This document shows positions 9,379 through 17,949 of a stretch of DNA of 40,485 nt, piece by piece. The stretch's first letter is position 1, and every line of letters starts with the position of its first letter. Both the position numbers and the translations under genes were made by a program. A model generated the notes under the pieces. It was not told where the DNA came from. It saw only the letters and a list, made by a program, of their open reading frames with translations, and did no database searches. Source of the stretch: Bradyrhizobium jicamae (GTDB lineage: Bacteria; Pseudomonadota; Alphaproteobacteria; Rhizobiales; Xanthobacteraceae); the NCBI RefSeq assembly GCF_001440395.1, contig NZ_LLXZ01000002.1, forward strand, positions 1-40,485, in the 5' to 3' direction.

Positions 9379-9798
9379 GAGCACCTCGAAACAAAGTGAA
9401 ATCGTAAAGGGCCCGGCAAGTAAACGATATCGCCAATAGGAAAGGCGATCAAACTTCCGCGAATTACGATCAATTTCTGGCTGGCACCGCGGATGGCTCT
9501 TTGCGTCCAGCTCGCGAACGCGAGCCGGCGACGCCTGCTCGAACCTTTGCCTCGCGAGAAACAGCTCAGCCGCCCTCTTCCCAATATTCTCGATTGGGAA
9601 AATCACGAAGCATCAATTTAACCAGAAAAGCATCTTCGGGGCGTTTGGCTCCTGCGTCCGCACATCGCATCGCGTCTCGTGACGGCCATGTCAGCCCGCG
9701 CAGTACTCGCGTAAGGATTGCTGTCGCTTCACGCTTTGATAGTATTATCTCTCCATACAATTTTAGAATGATCATCATGGACGGACCGGGAGGCTTCA
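9379..9798. other. Intergenic region, no gene recognised
   Basis: 420 bp between the AraC gene (reading left) and a broken gene (reading right). It becomes AT-richer than its surroundings from about 9718 to 9780, which suggests a promoter for the rightward gene (TTGCTG at 9718-9723, TATTAT at 9743-9748, but with a 19-bp spacer). GGGAGG at 9788-9793 is a strong ribosome binding site for the ATG at 9799. Nothing else was found. Confidence 0.4.
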
Positions 9799-10111
9799 AT
9801 GAGCGCTGGCGGAGAAATGGACCGGCGGAAGTTTCTCGCCGGGAGCGCAGGCGCCGGTGGTACGCTGGTGGGCGCGGCACCCGCGGCGCTGGCGCAAGGT
9901 CGTGAGCCTCCGTCACTGGAAGAAGGAAGGTGGCGACGAGTTCGACAAGATGGTGCTTCAATACAAGAAGCATCCCTTTCCGGAGCAGGGTCCGCCCCGA
10001 ACCGAGCCGCTGCAACGCTTGCTTACCAACGAGGAATGCCTCGACGAGGCTCGCAAATTCTTCGAGTACGCCGACATCGAGCGCTATCGGGGGTCGCCGC
10101 ACAAGCTTTGA
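9799..10111 (+). pseudogene. Broken gene: twin-arginine signal, then frameshift
   Basis: The ATG at 9799 has a near-ideal ribosome binding site (GGGAGG, 5 nt spacer). It opens with MDRRKFLAGSAGAGG followed by a hydrophobic stretch to PAALAQ, a typical Tat export signal. After about residue 34 this frame loses protein-like composition. The next plausible protein sequence is in the +2 frame, with segments such as GGDEFDKMVLQYKKHPFPEQ, NEECLDEARKFFEYADIERY and the end RGSPHKL, stopping at 10111. A single-base shift or an internal deletion somewhere between about 9860 and 9950 would explain this. I do not recognise the parent family; the tail is too short for a usual Tat-exported enzyme. A sequencing error is also possible. 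Confidence 0.5.
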
Positions 10112-10146
10112 CGGCCAGCCTTTCGTCCGATCCGAGCCTCTCGAAG

Positions 10147-11349
10147 CTATGTTTGCTGGACAAGCGAGTGCAACGCCTTGACCGCAGCCTCCCGGTTCTC
10201 CACGGGGACAAACAGGCTGACCGAATTCGGCGACATCACATATTTGTCGGGGACGATTCCGTGATGTGCGAGAACCTGCAATGCCGTGAGCGGCAATTCC
10301 GGCGAAACGGCGCCGAAGCAGGTGAGACTGACCGAACTTGAAGCCTCGCGCGGCTTGCGCAGATCCTGGCTCTGCTCCAGCGTGCGCGACAGGGCATCCA
10401 GCCACTCCGAATCGCAAGCCACCGTCATGCTGGTTTTTCCCGCGGCGAAGCCGGAGTCGAGGAGCTGCGGCCAGGACAGGCTGTTCTGCTTGAGATGCTG
10501 CGCGAATTTCTCGAAGCCGTGACTGAGATCCCTGGAATCGATTTCCACATGCTCGATGCGCGCGATCGAATTGACGGCCAGAGCCTTTCCGTTTTCCATG
10601 CCTGCACCCTCTTTCACCACTTGCGTGCTGTGTTCGACGCCGCCCCACTGCTTGATCACCAGCGGCACGTCCTGGCTTTGCGCCAGCTCTATGCTGCGAA
10701 AATGCAGGACCTTTGCTCCCCAGAAGCACATCTCCGACAACGATGCGAAGTCCACTTGCCGCAGGGATTTCGCGTCCGGCACGATGCGCGGATCGGCCGA
10801 ACAAATTCCGTCGACCTCCTTGATGATTTCACAGCGCTCGGCCTTCAATGCCGCGGCCATCGCGACGGCCGTGGTGTCGCTGCCGCCCCGGCCGAGCGTG
10901 GTGATTTCCCGGGTCGCCGGGTTCACCCCCTGAAATCCCGCCAGCACCACGACGCGCCCACGATCAAGTTCCTCACGCACGCGAATCGGCCGTACATCCA
11001 GAATCCGCGCCGAGGAATGAGAGTCGTCGGTCATCACGCCGGCCTGGCTGCCAGTGAAGCTGATCGCGGGCACGCCGAGATCGGCGAGCGCCATGCTCAT
11101 CAGCGACATGCTGATGCGCTCGCCGGTCGTCAGCAGCATGTCGAGTTCGCGGCGATTGGGCGCAGGGCTGACCTGATAGGCCATCTGGATCAATTGGTCG
11201 GTGGTCTTGCCCATGGCGGAGACGATCGCCACGACACGATGACCACGGCCATGCAGGTCGGCGAGACTGCGCGCGACGCTGCGAATTTTCGCCGGTGTCT
11301 CAAGACAGACACCGCCATATTTCTGCACGATGATGGAATGGTTGCGCAT
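10147..11349 (-). CDS. Aspartokinase-family protein, divergent paralogue
   Basis: 400 aa, of normal aspartokinase length. The amino-acid kinase domain occupies about 1-250 and degenerate ACT-like regulatory sequence about 260-400. Recognisable family motifs are [48 protein letters not shown] and [13 protein letters not shown]. The N-terminal phosphate-binding motif is unusual: [11 protein letters not shown] where aspartokinases normally have KFGGTSV. Aspartokinase makes aspartyl phosphate for lysine, threonine and methionine synthesis, but here the gene follows nagA directly (TAG then ATG with no gap) inside an amino-sugar catabolic cluster. A housekeeping role is therefore doubtful. It may be a specialised isozyme or phosphorylate another carboxylate. 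The family is clear; the function is not. Confidence 0.8.
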   Translation of the reverse strand: MRNHSIIVQKYGGVCLETPAKIRSVARSLADLHGRGHRVVAIVSAMGKTTDQLIQMAYQVSPAPNRRELDMLLTTGERISMSLMSMALADLGVPAISFTGSQAGVMTDDSHSSARILDVRPIRVREELDRGRVVVLAGFQGVNPATREITTLGRGGSDTTAVAMAAALKAERCEIIKEVDGICSADPRIVPDAKSLRQVDFASLSEMCFWGAKVLHFRSIELAQSQDVPLVIKQWGGVEHSTQVVKEGAGMENGKALAVNSIARIEHVEIDSRDLSHGFEKFAQHLKQNSLSWPQLLDSGFAAGKTSMTVACDSEWLDALSRTLEQSQDLRKPREASSSVSLTCFGAVSPELPLTALQVLAHHGIVPDKYVMSPNSVSLFVPVENREAAVKALHSLVQQT

Positions 11350-12537
11350 CTAACCTCGCTGAGAAGCCTCGCTCGCGTCGTCCATCGCACCGGCACCGCC
11401 TATCCACGTGCCGACGACTTCAAAGTTCGGATTGAAGGCGACAAGGTCGGCGCGATATCCGGGCGCGATCCGTCCAAGCTCGGACTCAAGGCCGAGAAAT
11501 GCCGCCGGCGTCCTGGAGGCCATGATGAGCGCATCGACAAGGGCGATTCCGAGCAGCGCAACAGCGTTGCGCACCGCCTCGATCATGGTGAGGTGGGCGC
11601 CCGCGAGCGTGCCATCGGGACCGGTCAGGCGATTTTCGCGCAACGTGATCGGCCTTCCCTGCAGCATGAATTGCCGATCGTTCGTGCCCACCAACGGCAT
11701 GGCATCGGTGACCAGCATCAATCGGTCGCGTCCCTTGCAGCGGAAGGCGACACGCAACGCGGCGCGGTCAACGTGGATGCCGTCGCAGATGATCCCGGCA
11801 AACAGCCGGTCATCATCAAGCGCGGCGCCCACCAGGCCTGGTGCCCTTGCGCTCAACTGCGACATGGCGTTGAACAGATGGGTCACCCCCGAAACACCGC
11901 GATCGACCGCCTGCCCGATTTCGGCGGCGGTGGCGTCGCTGTGGCCGGCCGCGATACGCAATCCGGCGCCGATCAGTTCATCGATCATGGATGCGGGCAC
12001 GCATTCCGGGGCCAGGGTCACCATGGAGCGGCCGCGGCCCCCAAAGCTTTTGATCGCGGCGAGATCGCGCCGAGCGGGCACGCGTATCTCGGCTTCCGGA
12101 TGAATGCCCTTGCGCGACCGGTTGAGGGCCGGCCCTTCCAGATGAAAGCCGAGAACGCCGGGAATCTTCAGGCTAGCCTCGGCGGCCGCGGCCAAGCGTT
12201 CGATGACCTCGCCGCGATCGGTGATGAGGGTCGGCAAGCAGCCCGTGGTTCCCGCCTTGCGGTGTGCCTCGACGATACGCCGAACGCCGGCCTCCGTCGG
12301 CTGGTCATTGAGAAGAACGCCCCCGCCTCCGTTCACCTGGATGTCGATGAATCCCGGTGCAAGGATCGCGTCGGCGGGAAGCTGGATTGAGGCCCGCGCC
12401 GTGGCCTCGCCGAAAGTGATGCTCTCAATCCGCCCCTGCGAGATCCTGACCGACCCCGGCCCGCGCATGTCGGCACCATCAAAGATGTGCCGCGCGGCAA
12501 TCGTGAGGGAGGAAGAACCGGCGTGGCCCATCAGCAT
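11350..12537 (-). CDS. nagA: N-acetylglucosamine-6-phosphate deacetylase
   Basis: 395 aa, metal-dependent amidohydrolase. It deacetylates GlcNAc-6-P to GlcN-6-P in the cytoplasm. Motifs: APGFIDIQVNGGGG near the start of the barrel, the metal-ligand Glu in GFHLEGPALN, His in AAGHSDA and in GVTHLFNAM, DGIHVD for substrate, and the catalytic Asp in LVTDAMPLVG. The C-terminal GRIAPGYRADLVAFN is typical of the superfamily. Two ATGs are possible, 12537 and 12531 (MLMGHAG), with little to separate them. It is divergent from the sugar kinase gene across 113 bp, and its stop codon abuts the aspartokinase start. Together with the kinase, murQ and SIS genes it completes a MurNAc/GlcNAc route. Confidence 0.93.
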   Translation of the reverse strand: MLMGHAGSSSLTIAARHIFDGADMRGPGSVRISQGRIESITFGEATARASIQLPADAILAPGFIDIQVNGGGGVLLNDQPTEAGVRRIVEAHRKAGTTGCLPTLITDRGEVIERLAAAAEASLKIPGVLGFHLEGPALNRSRKGIHPEAEIRVPARRDLAAIKSFGGRGRSMVTLAPECVPASMIDELIGAGLRIAAGHSDATAAEIGQAVDRGVSGVTHLFNAMSQLSARAPGLVGAALDDDRLFAGIICDGIHVDRAALRVAFRCKGRDRLMLVTDAMPLVGTNDRQFMLQGRPITLRENRLTGPDGTLAGAHLTMIEAVRNAVALLGIALVDALIMASRTPAAFLGLESELGRIAPGYRADLVAFNPNFEVVGTWIGGAGAMDDASEASQRG

Positions 12538-12587
12538 TGATCCGAGAATTGGCAGTCACGGACTCGTGAGGTGAGTCCCGTACAGGA

Positions 12588-12606
12588 CTTCATATGTACA
12601 CTGAAG
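12588..12606. promoter_or_regulatory. Inverted repeat between nagA and the kinase gene
   Basis: CTTCATATGTACACTGAAG has 5-bp arms (CTTCA/TGAAG) around a 9-nt spacer, centred in the 113-bp divergent promoter region. It is a possible operator for an unlinked regulator, since no regulator gene is in this cluster. The arms are short, so chance is not excluded. Confidence 0.3.
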
Positions 12607-12650
12607 CGCCTCGAAGAGGACCCGGAGCGAAACCTTCGCGTTAGCGTTCC

Positions 12651-13598
12651 ATGGTAACAAAAGCTACCACGTATCTCGGCATCGATGGCGGTGGAACCCG
12701 CTGCCGCGCCCGGATCGAAGACGAAAACGGCAGGGTACTCGGAACAGCGAGCTCCGGACCTGCGACGACGCGGATTGGCTTCGAGAAGGCCTGGCGCTCC
12801 ATCATGGAGGCCACTGAAGCGGCGGCCGCGCAGGCCGGACTGACGCGCGAGGATTTCGCGCAGATGCACGCCGGAATTGGCCTTGCCGGTCTCGGTCGCC
12901 GGGGCGCGGAAGCGGCACTCAACCAGATCGCGCATCCCTTTGCTTCCGTCGTCTTCATCAGCGACGGCCTGGCGGCCTGTCTCGGCGCGCATGGCGGCGC
13001 GGACGGGGCCATCGTGGTCGCCGGCACAGGCTCGGTGGGCGTCGGCCTGATCGACGGCCGCGAAATCCGCATCGCCGGTTACGGTTTTCCCGTATCGGAC
13101 GAAGGCAGCGGCGCCGATATCGGCCTCCAGGTCGTTCGACTGGCGCTCCGTGCCGCGGATCGCCGCGGCGAGCTGACCCCATTGCTTTCAGAGGTGCTGG
13201 GCGCCTTCGATTCAGATCCCTATCAGGCGGTGGCCTGGTCTGAAGAAGCCAGGGCCACAGACTATGCGGCATTTGCGCCGATCGTGATGCGACACGCCAA
13301 TCAGGGCGATCCGGTCGGCCGTCGCATCGTCGAACGCGCGGCTGATGCCATTGGCGATCTGCTCGATCTGTTCCTGGCGAAAGGAATTGATCGGCTCTCG
13401 CTGGTGGGCGGGCTAGCCGAAGCCATGACGCCCTGGCTCACGCCTGACCTGCGCGCCCGCCTGAAGCGTCCTGACGCCGACGCGGCGGCCGGCGCGCTGC
13501 TGGTGGCGCGAGGGCGGCTTGACCTACCCAAGAGAGAATTGGACGGAGAAATGGACAGAGACACTGACCATGAACAGGCTTCGAAGTTCCGCGTTTGA
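12651..13598 (+). CDS. BadF/BadG/BcrA/BcrD-type amino-sugar kinase (MurNAc/GlcNAc kinase)
   Basis: 315 aa member of the ASKHA kinase superfamily. The N-terminal phosphate-1 loop YLGIDGGGTRCRA, the GIGLAGLGRR segment and the phosphate-2 loop VVAGTGSVGVG are in order, followed by GFPVSDEGSGADIG and LSLVGGLAEAM. Related kinases phosphorylate N-acetylglucosamine, glucosamine or N-acetylmuramic acid at O6. The next gene is MurQ, whose substrate is MurNAc-6-P, so a MurNAc and/or GlcNAc kinase is the best reading (compare MurK of clostridia). The murQ start lies inside the end of this gene (29 nt overlap), indicating translational coupling. The ATG at 12651 lacks an obvious strong ribosome binding site. 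Exact sugar specificity is inferred. Confidence 0.82.
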   Translation: MVTKATTYLGIDGGGTRCRARIEDENGRVLGTASSGPATTRIGFEKAWRSIMEATEAAAAQAGLTREDFAQMHAGIGLAGLGRRGAEAALNQIAHPFASVVFISDGLAACLGAHGGADGAIVVAGTGSVGVGLIDGREIRIAGYGFPVSDEGSGADIGLQVVRLALRAADRRGELTPLLSEVLGAFDSDPYQAVAWSEEARATDYAAFAPIVMRHANQGDPVGRRIVERAADAIGDLLDLFLAKGIDRLSLVGGLAEAMTPWLTPDLRARLKRPDADAAAGALLVARGRLDLPKRELDGEMDRDTDHEQASKFRV

Positions 13599-14562
13599 TG
13601 GCGCTTGGATCAACAACATGGCCACCGAAGAAGTCGATCCCCGCTTTGCCGATCTTGATGCATGGTCGCTGACCTCAGCGATGGAAGCGATGTGGGAGGG
13701 CCAGCTTGCGGCCGTCGCGGCGATTGGTCACGCCCTTCCCGCGATTACGGCTGCGACCGAAGCGGCGAAGGCGGCGCTGGGCGATCGCGGGCGCATCGTA
13801 TATGTCGGCGCCGGCACCTCCGGCCGGGTCGCGGTCCAGGACGGCGCCGAACTGACGCCGACCTTCGCCTGGCCGAGGGAGCGCGTCCGCTTCATCGTCG
13901 CCGGCGGCGACAGCGCGTTCGTCACCAGCATCGAGGGTGCGGAGGACGACGTCGATGATGCGGTCATGCAAATCAATGCCGCGCGCCTCACACCGCACGA
14001 CGTGGTGATCGCCGTTGCCGCCAGCGGCACAACGCCCTTCACGGTCGCGGCGCTGCAGCAGGGAGGCGCCGGCGGTGCCGTGACGATCGGCGTCGCCAAC
14101 AATCCCGGCACCGCATTGCTGGAATCGGCAAAGTTTCCGATCCTGATCGAGACCGGCCGCGAGCTGATCGCCGGCTCCACGCGGATGAAGGCGGGCACCG
14201 CGCAGAAGGTCGTGCTCAACCTGATTTCCTCGGGGATCATGCTGCGCCTTGGCCGGGTGTATCGCGGCATGATGGTGAACATGCCGCCGACCAATGCCAA
14301 GCTGAAGCGGCGCGCCGAGGCCATGGTGGCGCAGATCGCGCACTGCGATCCGTCGCAGGCGGCGCGCTCGCTCGAAGAGGCCGAGGGTGACATCAAGACG
14401 GCAAGCCTTCTGGCGTTGGGTGTCGACAGGGCTGATGCCGAGATCATTCTGAAAAACTGTGACGGCAACCTTCGGCGCGTGTTCGCCGAGTTGACCAAGG
14501 ATCAAGACCGACATCCCAAGCCAGCGCCGGCCCGCAAGCAAGGCGGAGCGGTTGAGCCGTGA
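13570..14562 (+). CDS. murQ: N-acetylmuramic acid 6-phosphate etherase
   Basis: 330 aa from ATG 13570. The enzyme cleaves the D-lactyl ether of MurNAc-6-P, giving GlcNAc-6-P and D-lactate, for cell-wall amino-sugar recycling. It is a SIS-fold protein: VYVGAGTSGRVAVQDGAEL holds the phosphate-binding loop and E94, and SIEGAEDDVDD holds E125. These match the catalytic Glu83 and Glu114 of E. coli MurQ. AVAASGTTPFTVAAL and STRMKAGTAQKVVLNLIS are further family hallmarks. An in-frame TTG at 13519 exists, but ATG (MNRLRSSAF) is preferred because it begins nearer the family start. It overlaps the kinase gene by 29 nt and the SIS gene by 4 nt (GTGA), so the three are one operon. GlcNAc-6-P passes to the divergent NagA. 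Confidence 0.92.
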   Translation: MNRLRSSAFDGAWINNMATEEVDPRFADLDAWSLTSAMEAMWEGQLAAVAAIGHALPAITAATEAAKAALGDRGRIVYVGAGTSGRVAVQDGAELTPTFAWPRERVRFIVAGGDSAFVTSIEGAEDDVDDAVMQINAARLTPHDVVIAVAASGTTPFTVAALQQGGAGGAVTIGVANNPGTALLESAKFPILIETGRELIAGSTRMKAGTAQKVVLNLISSGIMLRLGRVYRGMMVNMPPTNAKLKRRAEAMVAQIAHCDPSQAARSLEEAEGDIKTASLLALGVDRADAEIILKNCDGNLRRVFAELTKDQDRHPKPAPARKQGGAVEP

Positions 14563-15572
14563 CGTCATCCGCAATGGCGAGCGAAATCGGCGAAAGCCCG
14601 GATGTTGTCGCCAAAATCGTTCGCAACCGTCCCGCAATGCGCGACATCGCGCAGCGGATCGGGATTGGCTCAGCCCCCCTGTGCGTCGTGTGCGGCCGCG
14701 GAAGCTCCGGGCATGCCGGGGTTTTCCTGAGATACCTCATCGAGACGCGGCTTCGCCTTCCCGTCTCAGCCAGCGCGCCTTCGGTGATCACGGCATTCCG
14801 CACGCCCTTGATGCTGCGCGACGCACTGTTCATCGTAATCTCGCAGTCCGGGCGCAGCCCGGATCTTGTCGCGGCAACCAGGTCGGCGCGCGCCGCGGGC
14901 GCCCGCACCATCGCCATCGTCAATGCGACATCATCGCCGGTGGCCGACCAAGCAGAGTTCGTCGTTCCGATCGAAGCAGGCACCGAGCACTCCGTCGCGG
15001 CGACCAAGACCGTGATCGGCTCGATGGCGGCCAGCGCCGAACTTGTTGCCGAGCTGGCGGAAGATCGTGCGCTGCGGTCGGCCCTCGACAGGCTGCCCGA
15101 GCGCCTGCACCGCGCGCTGGCGCTCGACTGGTCCGCGGTTGCCGATGATCTCGCCAAGGCATCAGCGGTGTTTGTGGCGGCGCGGGGCCTGGGCCTCGGC
15201 TCGGCGCGGGAGATCGCGCTCAAGCTTTCGGAAATCCTGCGCCTGCCTTCCATTGGTCTGAGCGCCGCCGAACTGCAGCATGGGCCGCGCGCCGCGTTAT
15301 CGTCGCGCACGCCGGTCGTCATGATGCGCCTCATGGATGAAACGGCCATCACGGTGGACGCGCTGGCAGACGAATTGCGCGAGCAGAAGATCGCGCTGCA
15401 TCTATGCGGCGGACCGCATGGCTCGCTGCCCTGGCTGGCCGAGGATGACCCCGCCACCGACCCGATCACCATGCTCGTTCCGGCCTATCGGATGATCGAG
15501 CAGACCGCGCGCGCCTGCGGATTCGACCCGGATCGTCCCCCTCGCCTGAGCAAGATCACCGAGACGTTTTGA
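14559..15572 (+). CDS. Double-SIS glucosamine-6-phosphate deaminase/isomerase-like protein
   Basis: 337 aa with two SIS domains and no glutaminase domain. It resembles the isomerase half of GlmS and the NagB-II/AgaS proteins. Motifs: VVCGRGSSGHAGVFLRYLIE (first phosphate loop), ISQSGRSPDLVAATR, and GTEHSVAATKTVIGSMAA. In this setting it most likely converts GlcN-6-P to fructose-6-P with release of ammonia, replacing classical NagB, which is absent here. The GTG start overlaps the murQ stop (GTGA); an internal ATG at 14574 is an alternative. It is the last gene of the kinase-murQ-SIS operon, with a small hairpin downstream. The reaction is inferred from family and context. Confidence 0.85.
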   Translation: MTSSAMASEIGESPDVVAKIVRNRPAMRDIAQRIGIGSAPLCVVCGRGSSGHAGVFLRYLIETRLRLPVSASAPSVITAFRTPLMLRDALFIVISQSGRSPDLVAATRSARAAGARTIAIVNATSSPVADQAEFVVPIEAGTEHSVAATKTVIGSMAASAELVAELAEDRALRSALDRLPERLHRALALDWSAVADDLAKASAVFVAARGLGLGSAREIALKLSEILRLPSIGLSAAELQHGPRAALSSRTPVVMMRLMDETAITVDALADELREQKIALHLCGGPHGSLPWLAEDDPATDPITMLVPAYRMIEQTARACGFDPDRPPRLSKITETF

Positions 15573-15594
15573 CGGCTGGCTGATCGAAAGCCGG

Positions 15595-15612
15595 GGCGCC
15601 AGACATGGCGCC
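15595..15612. terminator. Hairpin between convergent genes
   Basis: GGCGCCA-GACA-TGGCGCC forms a perfect 7-bp GC-rich stem with a 4-nt loop, in the 64-bp gap between the converging SIS and monooxygenase genes. There is no T-tract on either side, so it is only a weak candidate for a bidirectional terminator. Confidence 0.4.
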
Positions 15613-15636
15613 ATGCACGCACGCGCACTTCGACCG

Positions 15637-17271
15637 TCAAGCGGCGGCGACCGGTTTTCGTCCACGTTCAAAGACGAAGTCGCGGTAGCCGTTTTGTATG
15701 GCGGCCGCGCAATACTCCCGGTACCTGGGAAATCCGCCCGTGAACAGCGTCAGTCCCTGAGCCTTGTCCTTGACGTTGGTGCCGACATACCAGGTTTTCG
15801 CCTTGGACAGGAGCGAGCGCTGCGCGAGCTTCAACACGAGCGCCATCCAGTCGTCTTCCGCCTTCCTGGTCGGCTCGATCGTATCGAGGCCATGGTCGGC
15901 CATATGCGTGATGGCATTGGCGATCCAGTCGACATCGTTCTCGCTGATCCTGACGATGTTGGCCAGCGCCGCCGGGCCGTTAGGTCCGGTCGTCATGAAG
16001 AGATTCGGAAATCCCTCCATCATGAGGCCCAGATATGACCGGGCTCCCTCCTTCCATTTCTCGTTCACGGTGCAGCCGTTGCGACCGACGACATCGAAGG
16101 CTGTCAGTGCGCCCGTCAGCCCGTCATAGCCGGTCGCAAAGATGAGCATGTCGAGTTCGGTCTCGCCAGACTGCGTGCGCACGCCATGCTCCGTGATCTC
16201 CACGATCGGGTCGGTGACGCAGTCGATCAGGCGCACATTCGGCTGGTTGAACGTTTCATAGTAGCCGGTGTCGAGGCACGGACGACGCGCGAAGATCGGG
16301 TAGCCGCGGGGCTTCAGCTTTTCCGCGGTGACGGAATCCGTGACGACGCCGTCGATCTTGCCCCGCACGAATTCGGCGACGTGCTCATTGGCCTCCTCGT
16401 TGCTCAGGAGGTCCGTGAAGGTGCCGAGCATGGTCAGTCCGCCGGACTTCCAGGCATCCTCCAGAAGTTCGCGACGACGCGACGGCGTCACGCTGAAGAA
16501 AGCGCGGGTCGTCCACGGGCGCACACCGCCGTTCGGACTGTTGCGCGCCGCCTCGCGAATACCGGCGTAGTTGCGTTTGACATCCGCCACGTAATCGGGA
16601 TCGAGCTTCTGGTTGCGCATGGGCATGGTGAAGCTCGGCGTGCGCTGGAACACGAACAGCTCATCGGCCTGCCGGCCGACCTCCTGCACGATCTGGATGC
16701 CGGTCGATCCCGTGCCGATCACGCCAACGCGCTTGCCGGTGAAGTCAACGGGATGGTGCGGCCATTTACCCGCGCGCAACAATTGGCCCTTGTAGGAATC
16801 GATACCGGGAATTTCGGGATCCCTCGGAATCGACAAAGGGCCGGTCGCCATCACGCAGTAGGTCGCCTCGATCGTCTCGCCGCGATCGGTCGTCACTTTC
16901 CAGAGCTTGCGCACTTCATCCCAGACGGCACGCGTGACCCGCGTATTGAACTGGTAGTGCTTACGCAAGTCGAGCCGGTCGGCGACGAAGTTGAAGTAGG
17001 CCAGCAGCTCCGGCTGCGACGCGAACTCTTCTGACCAGGTCCATTCCTGCTCGACCTCGGGCGAAAAAGAATAGCTGTAGTCGATGCTCGGAAGATCGAC
17101 GCGCGCACCGGGGTAGCGATTCCAGTACCAAACACCGCCGACATCGCCACCGGCCTCGAAGGCCGCGATCCTGAGGCCCATTTCGCGAAATTTGTAGACG
17201 GCGTACAGGCCGCCGAATCCGGCGCCGACGACGACCAAATCAACACGCTGCCCTGCATTCCCATTCTTCAT
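15637..17271 (-). CDS. Baeyer-Villiger-type flavin monooxygenase
   Basis: 544 aa from ATG 17271. This FAD/NADPH monooxygenase resembles cyclohexanone and phenylacetone monooxygenases, which insert oxygen next to a ketone to form esters or lactones. It has the FAD Rossmann motif GAGFGG (16-21), the long Baeyer-Villiger fingerprint GGVWYWNRYPGARVD, and the NADPH Rossmann motif GVIGTGSTG. The segment ARRPCLDTGYYETFN carries the arginine equivalent to the catalytic Arg of the family. The short fingerprint FxGxxxHxxxW reads YKGQLLRAGKW (160-170): the usual His is R166. The frame extends to 17316, but ATG 17271 has GAGGAAG about 8 nt upstream. It follows the SnoaL-like gene by 48 nt in the same direction. 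The substrate is unknown. Confidence 0.88.
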   Translation of the reverse strand: MKNGNAGQRVDLVVVGAGFGGLYAVYKFREMGLRIAAFEAGGDVGGVWYWNRYPGARVDLPSIDYSYSFSPEVEQEWTWSEEFASQPELLAYFNFVADRLDLRKHYQFNTRVTRAVWDEVRKLWKVTTDRGETIEATYCVMATGPLSIPRDPEIPGIDSYKGQLLRAGKWPHHPVDFTGKRVGVIGTGSTGIQIVQEVGRQADELFVFQRTPSFTMPMRNQKLDPDYVADVKRNYAGIREAARNSPNGGVRPWTTRAFFSVTPSRRRELLEDAWKSGGLTMLGTFTDLLSNEEANEHVAEFVRGKIDGVVTDSVTAEKLKPRGYPIFARRPCLDTGYYETFNQPNVRLIDCVTDPIVEITEHGVRTQSGETELDMLIFATGYDGLTGALTAFDVVGRNGCTVNEKWKEGARSYLGLMMEGFPNLFMTTGPNGPAALANIVRISENDVDWIANAITHMADHGLDTIEPTRKAEDDWMALVLKLAQRSLLSKAKTWYVGTNVKDKAQGLTLFTGGFPRYREYCAAAIQNGYRDFVFERGRKPVAAA

Positions 17272-17319
17272 GTCGGCGCTTCCTCGATTTGGTGCTTGGC
17301 TCTTTGAAAACTGCATCCG

Positions 17320-17850
17320 CTAGCGCGGACGCAGAAGACGGTAGATGGGATCGTCGGGAAACTGCGCGCCCAATGGCAGCCGCGGTCCAAAGCGGATCGC
17401 TTCGGGCTCGGTTGCGGCCACCTGCTCGTCCACCCAGTCGTAGACGACGACGCGTCGGAAGACCCGCCACTCACCGTCCCGCTGCTGAAAGACGTCGCAG
17501 TAGCGGCCGGCAATCAGAAACTGGCGAACGACGTCATCCCGGCCCGGCCCGCGCTGCAGCGCGAGGAAGTAGGTTTCGACAACGGCCTCATTGGGTGCAG
17601 TGAACTCGATCAGGATGTTGCCGACCATATGAACGTTGCGTGCACCGCTTGCGAAGATTCCATTCGCCCATTGAAAGAACCCTTCGACCGGACCTGAATA
17701 TGGGCCGTGCTCGTCCGTTGCGTCCGGCCAGTACGCGCTGCGAAGCACCGCTTCATCGGCGCGATCAACCCCGCGGCAGTAGCGGTAGATGCAGTCGCGG
17801 ATCGCCTCCCGGTCGAGCAGTTCGGCAATCCTCGCTTGAGCTATGGTCAT
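17320..17850 (-). CDS. SnoaL-like / NTF2-fold protein
   Basis: 176 aa from ATG 17850 (MTIAQARIAELLDREAIRD). It has the pattern of the SnoaL-4 group of cone-shaped NTF2-fold proteins: an N-terminal helix with EAIRDCIYRYCRGVDRAD, then VHMVGNILIEF, AVVETYFLALQR and a final strand WRVFRRVVVYDWV. Such proteins are small hydratases, isomerases or dehydratases, or accessory subunits, in the breakdown of cyclic compounds and steroids. It is the first gene of a two-gene unit with the Baeyer-Villiger-type monooxygenase and is divergent from the IclR gene. The frame is open up to 17955, but the extra N-terminus has poor composition. The reaction is unknown. Confidence 0.78.
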   Translation of the reverse strand: MTIAQARIAELLDREAIRDCIYRYCRGVDRADEAVLRSAYWPDATDEHGPYSGPVEGFFQWANGIFASGARNVHMVGNILIEFTAPNEAVVETYFLALQRGPGRDDVVRQFLIAGRYCDVFQQRDGEWRVFRRVVVYDWVDEQVAATEPEAIRFGPRLPLGAQFPDDPIYRLLRPR

Positions 17851-17949
17851 ATCGTGCCCCGTCCAAGCTCCGGCTCGATGCGCACGCGCGCATCGGCCCC
17901 TCCTTGACGGCGGCAACCATCTCATGTGCAGTGGAAGCAACCAACAAAA

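Noticed and set aside
10495..12390. A 631-codon open frame on the plus strand opposite the aspartokinase and nagA genes
   Set aside because: It is an antisense shadow caused by high GC: the opposite strand encodes two well-recognised families, and this frame has His/Arg-rich composition with no family features.
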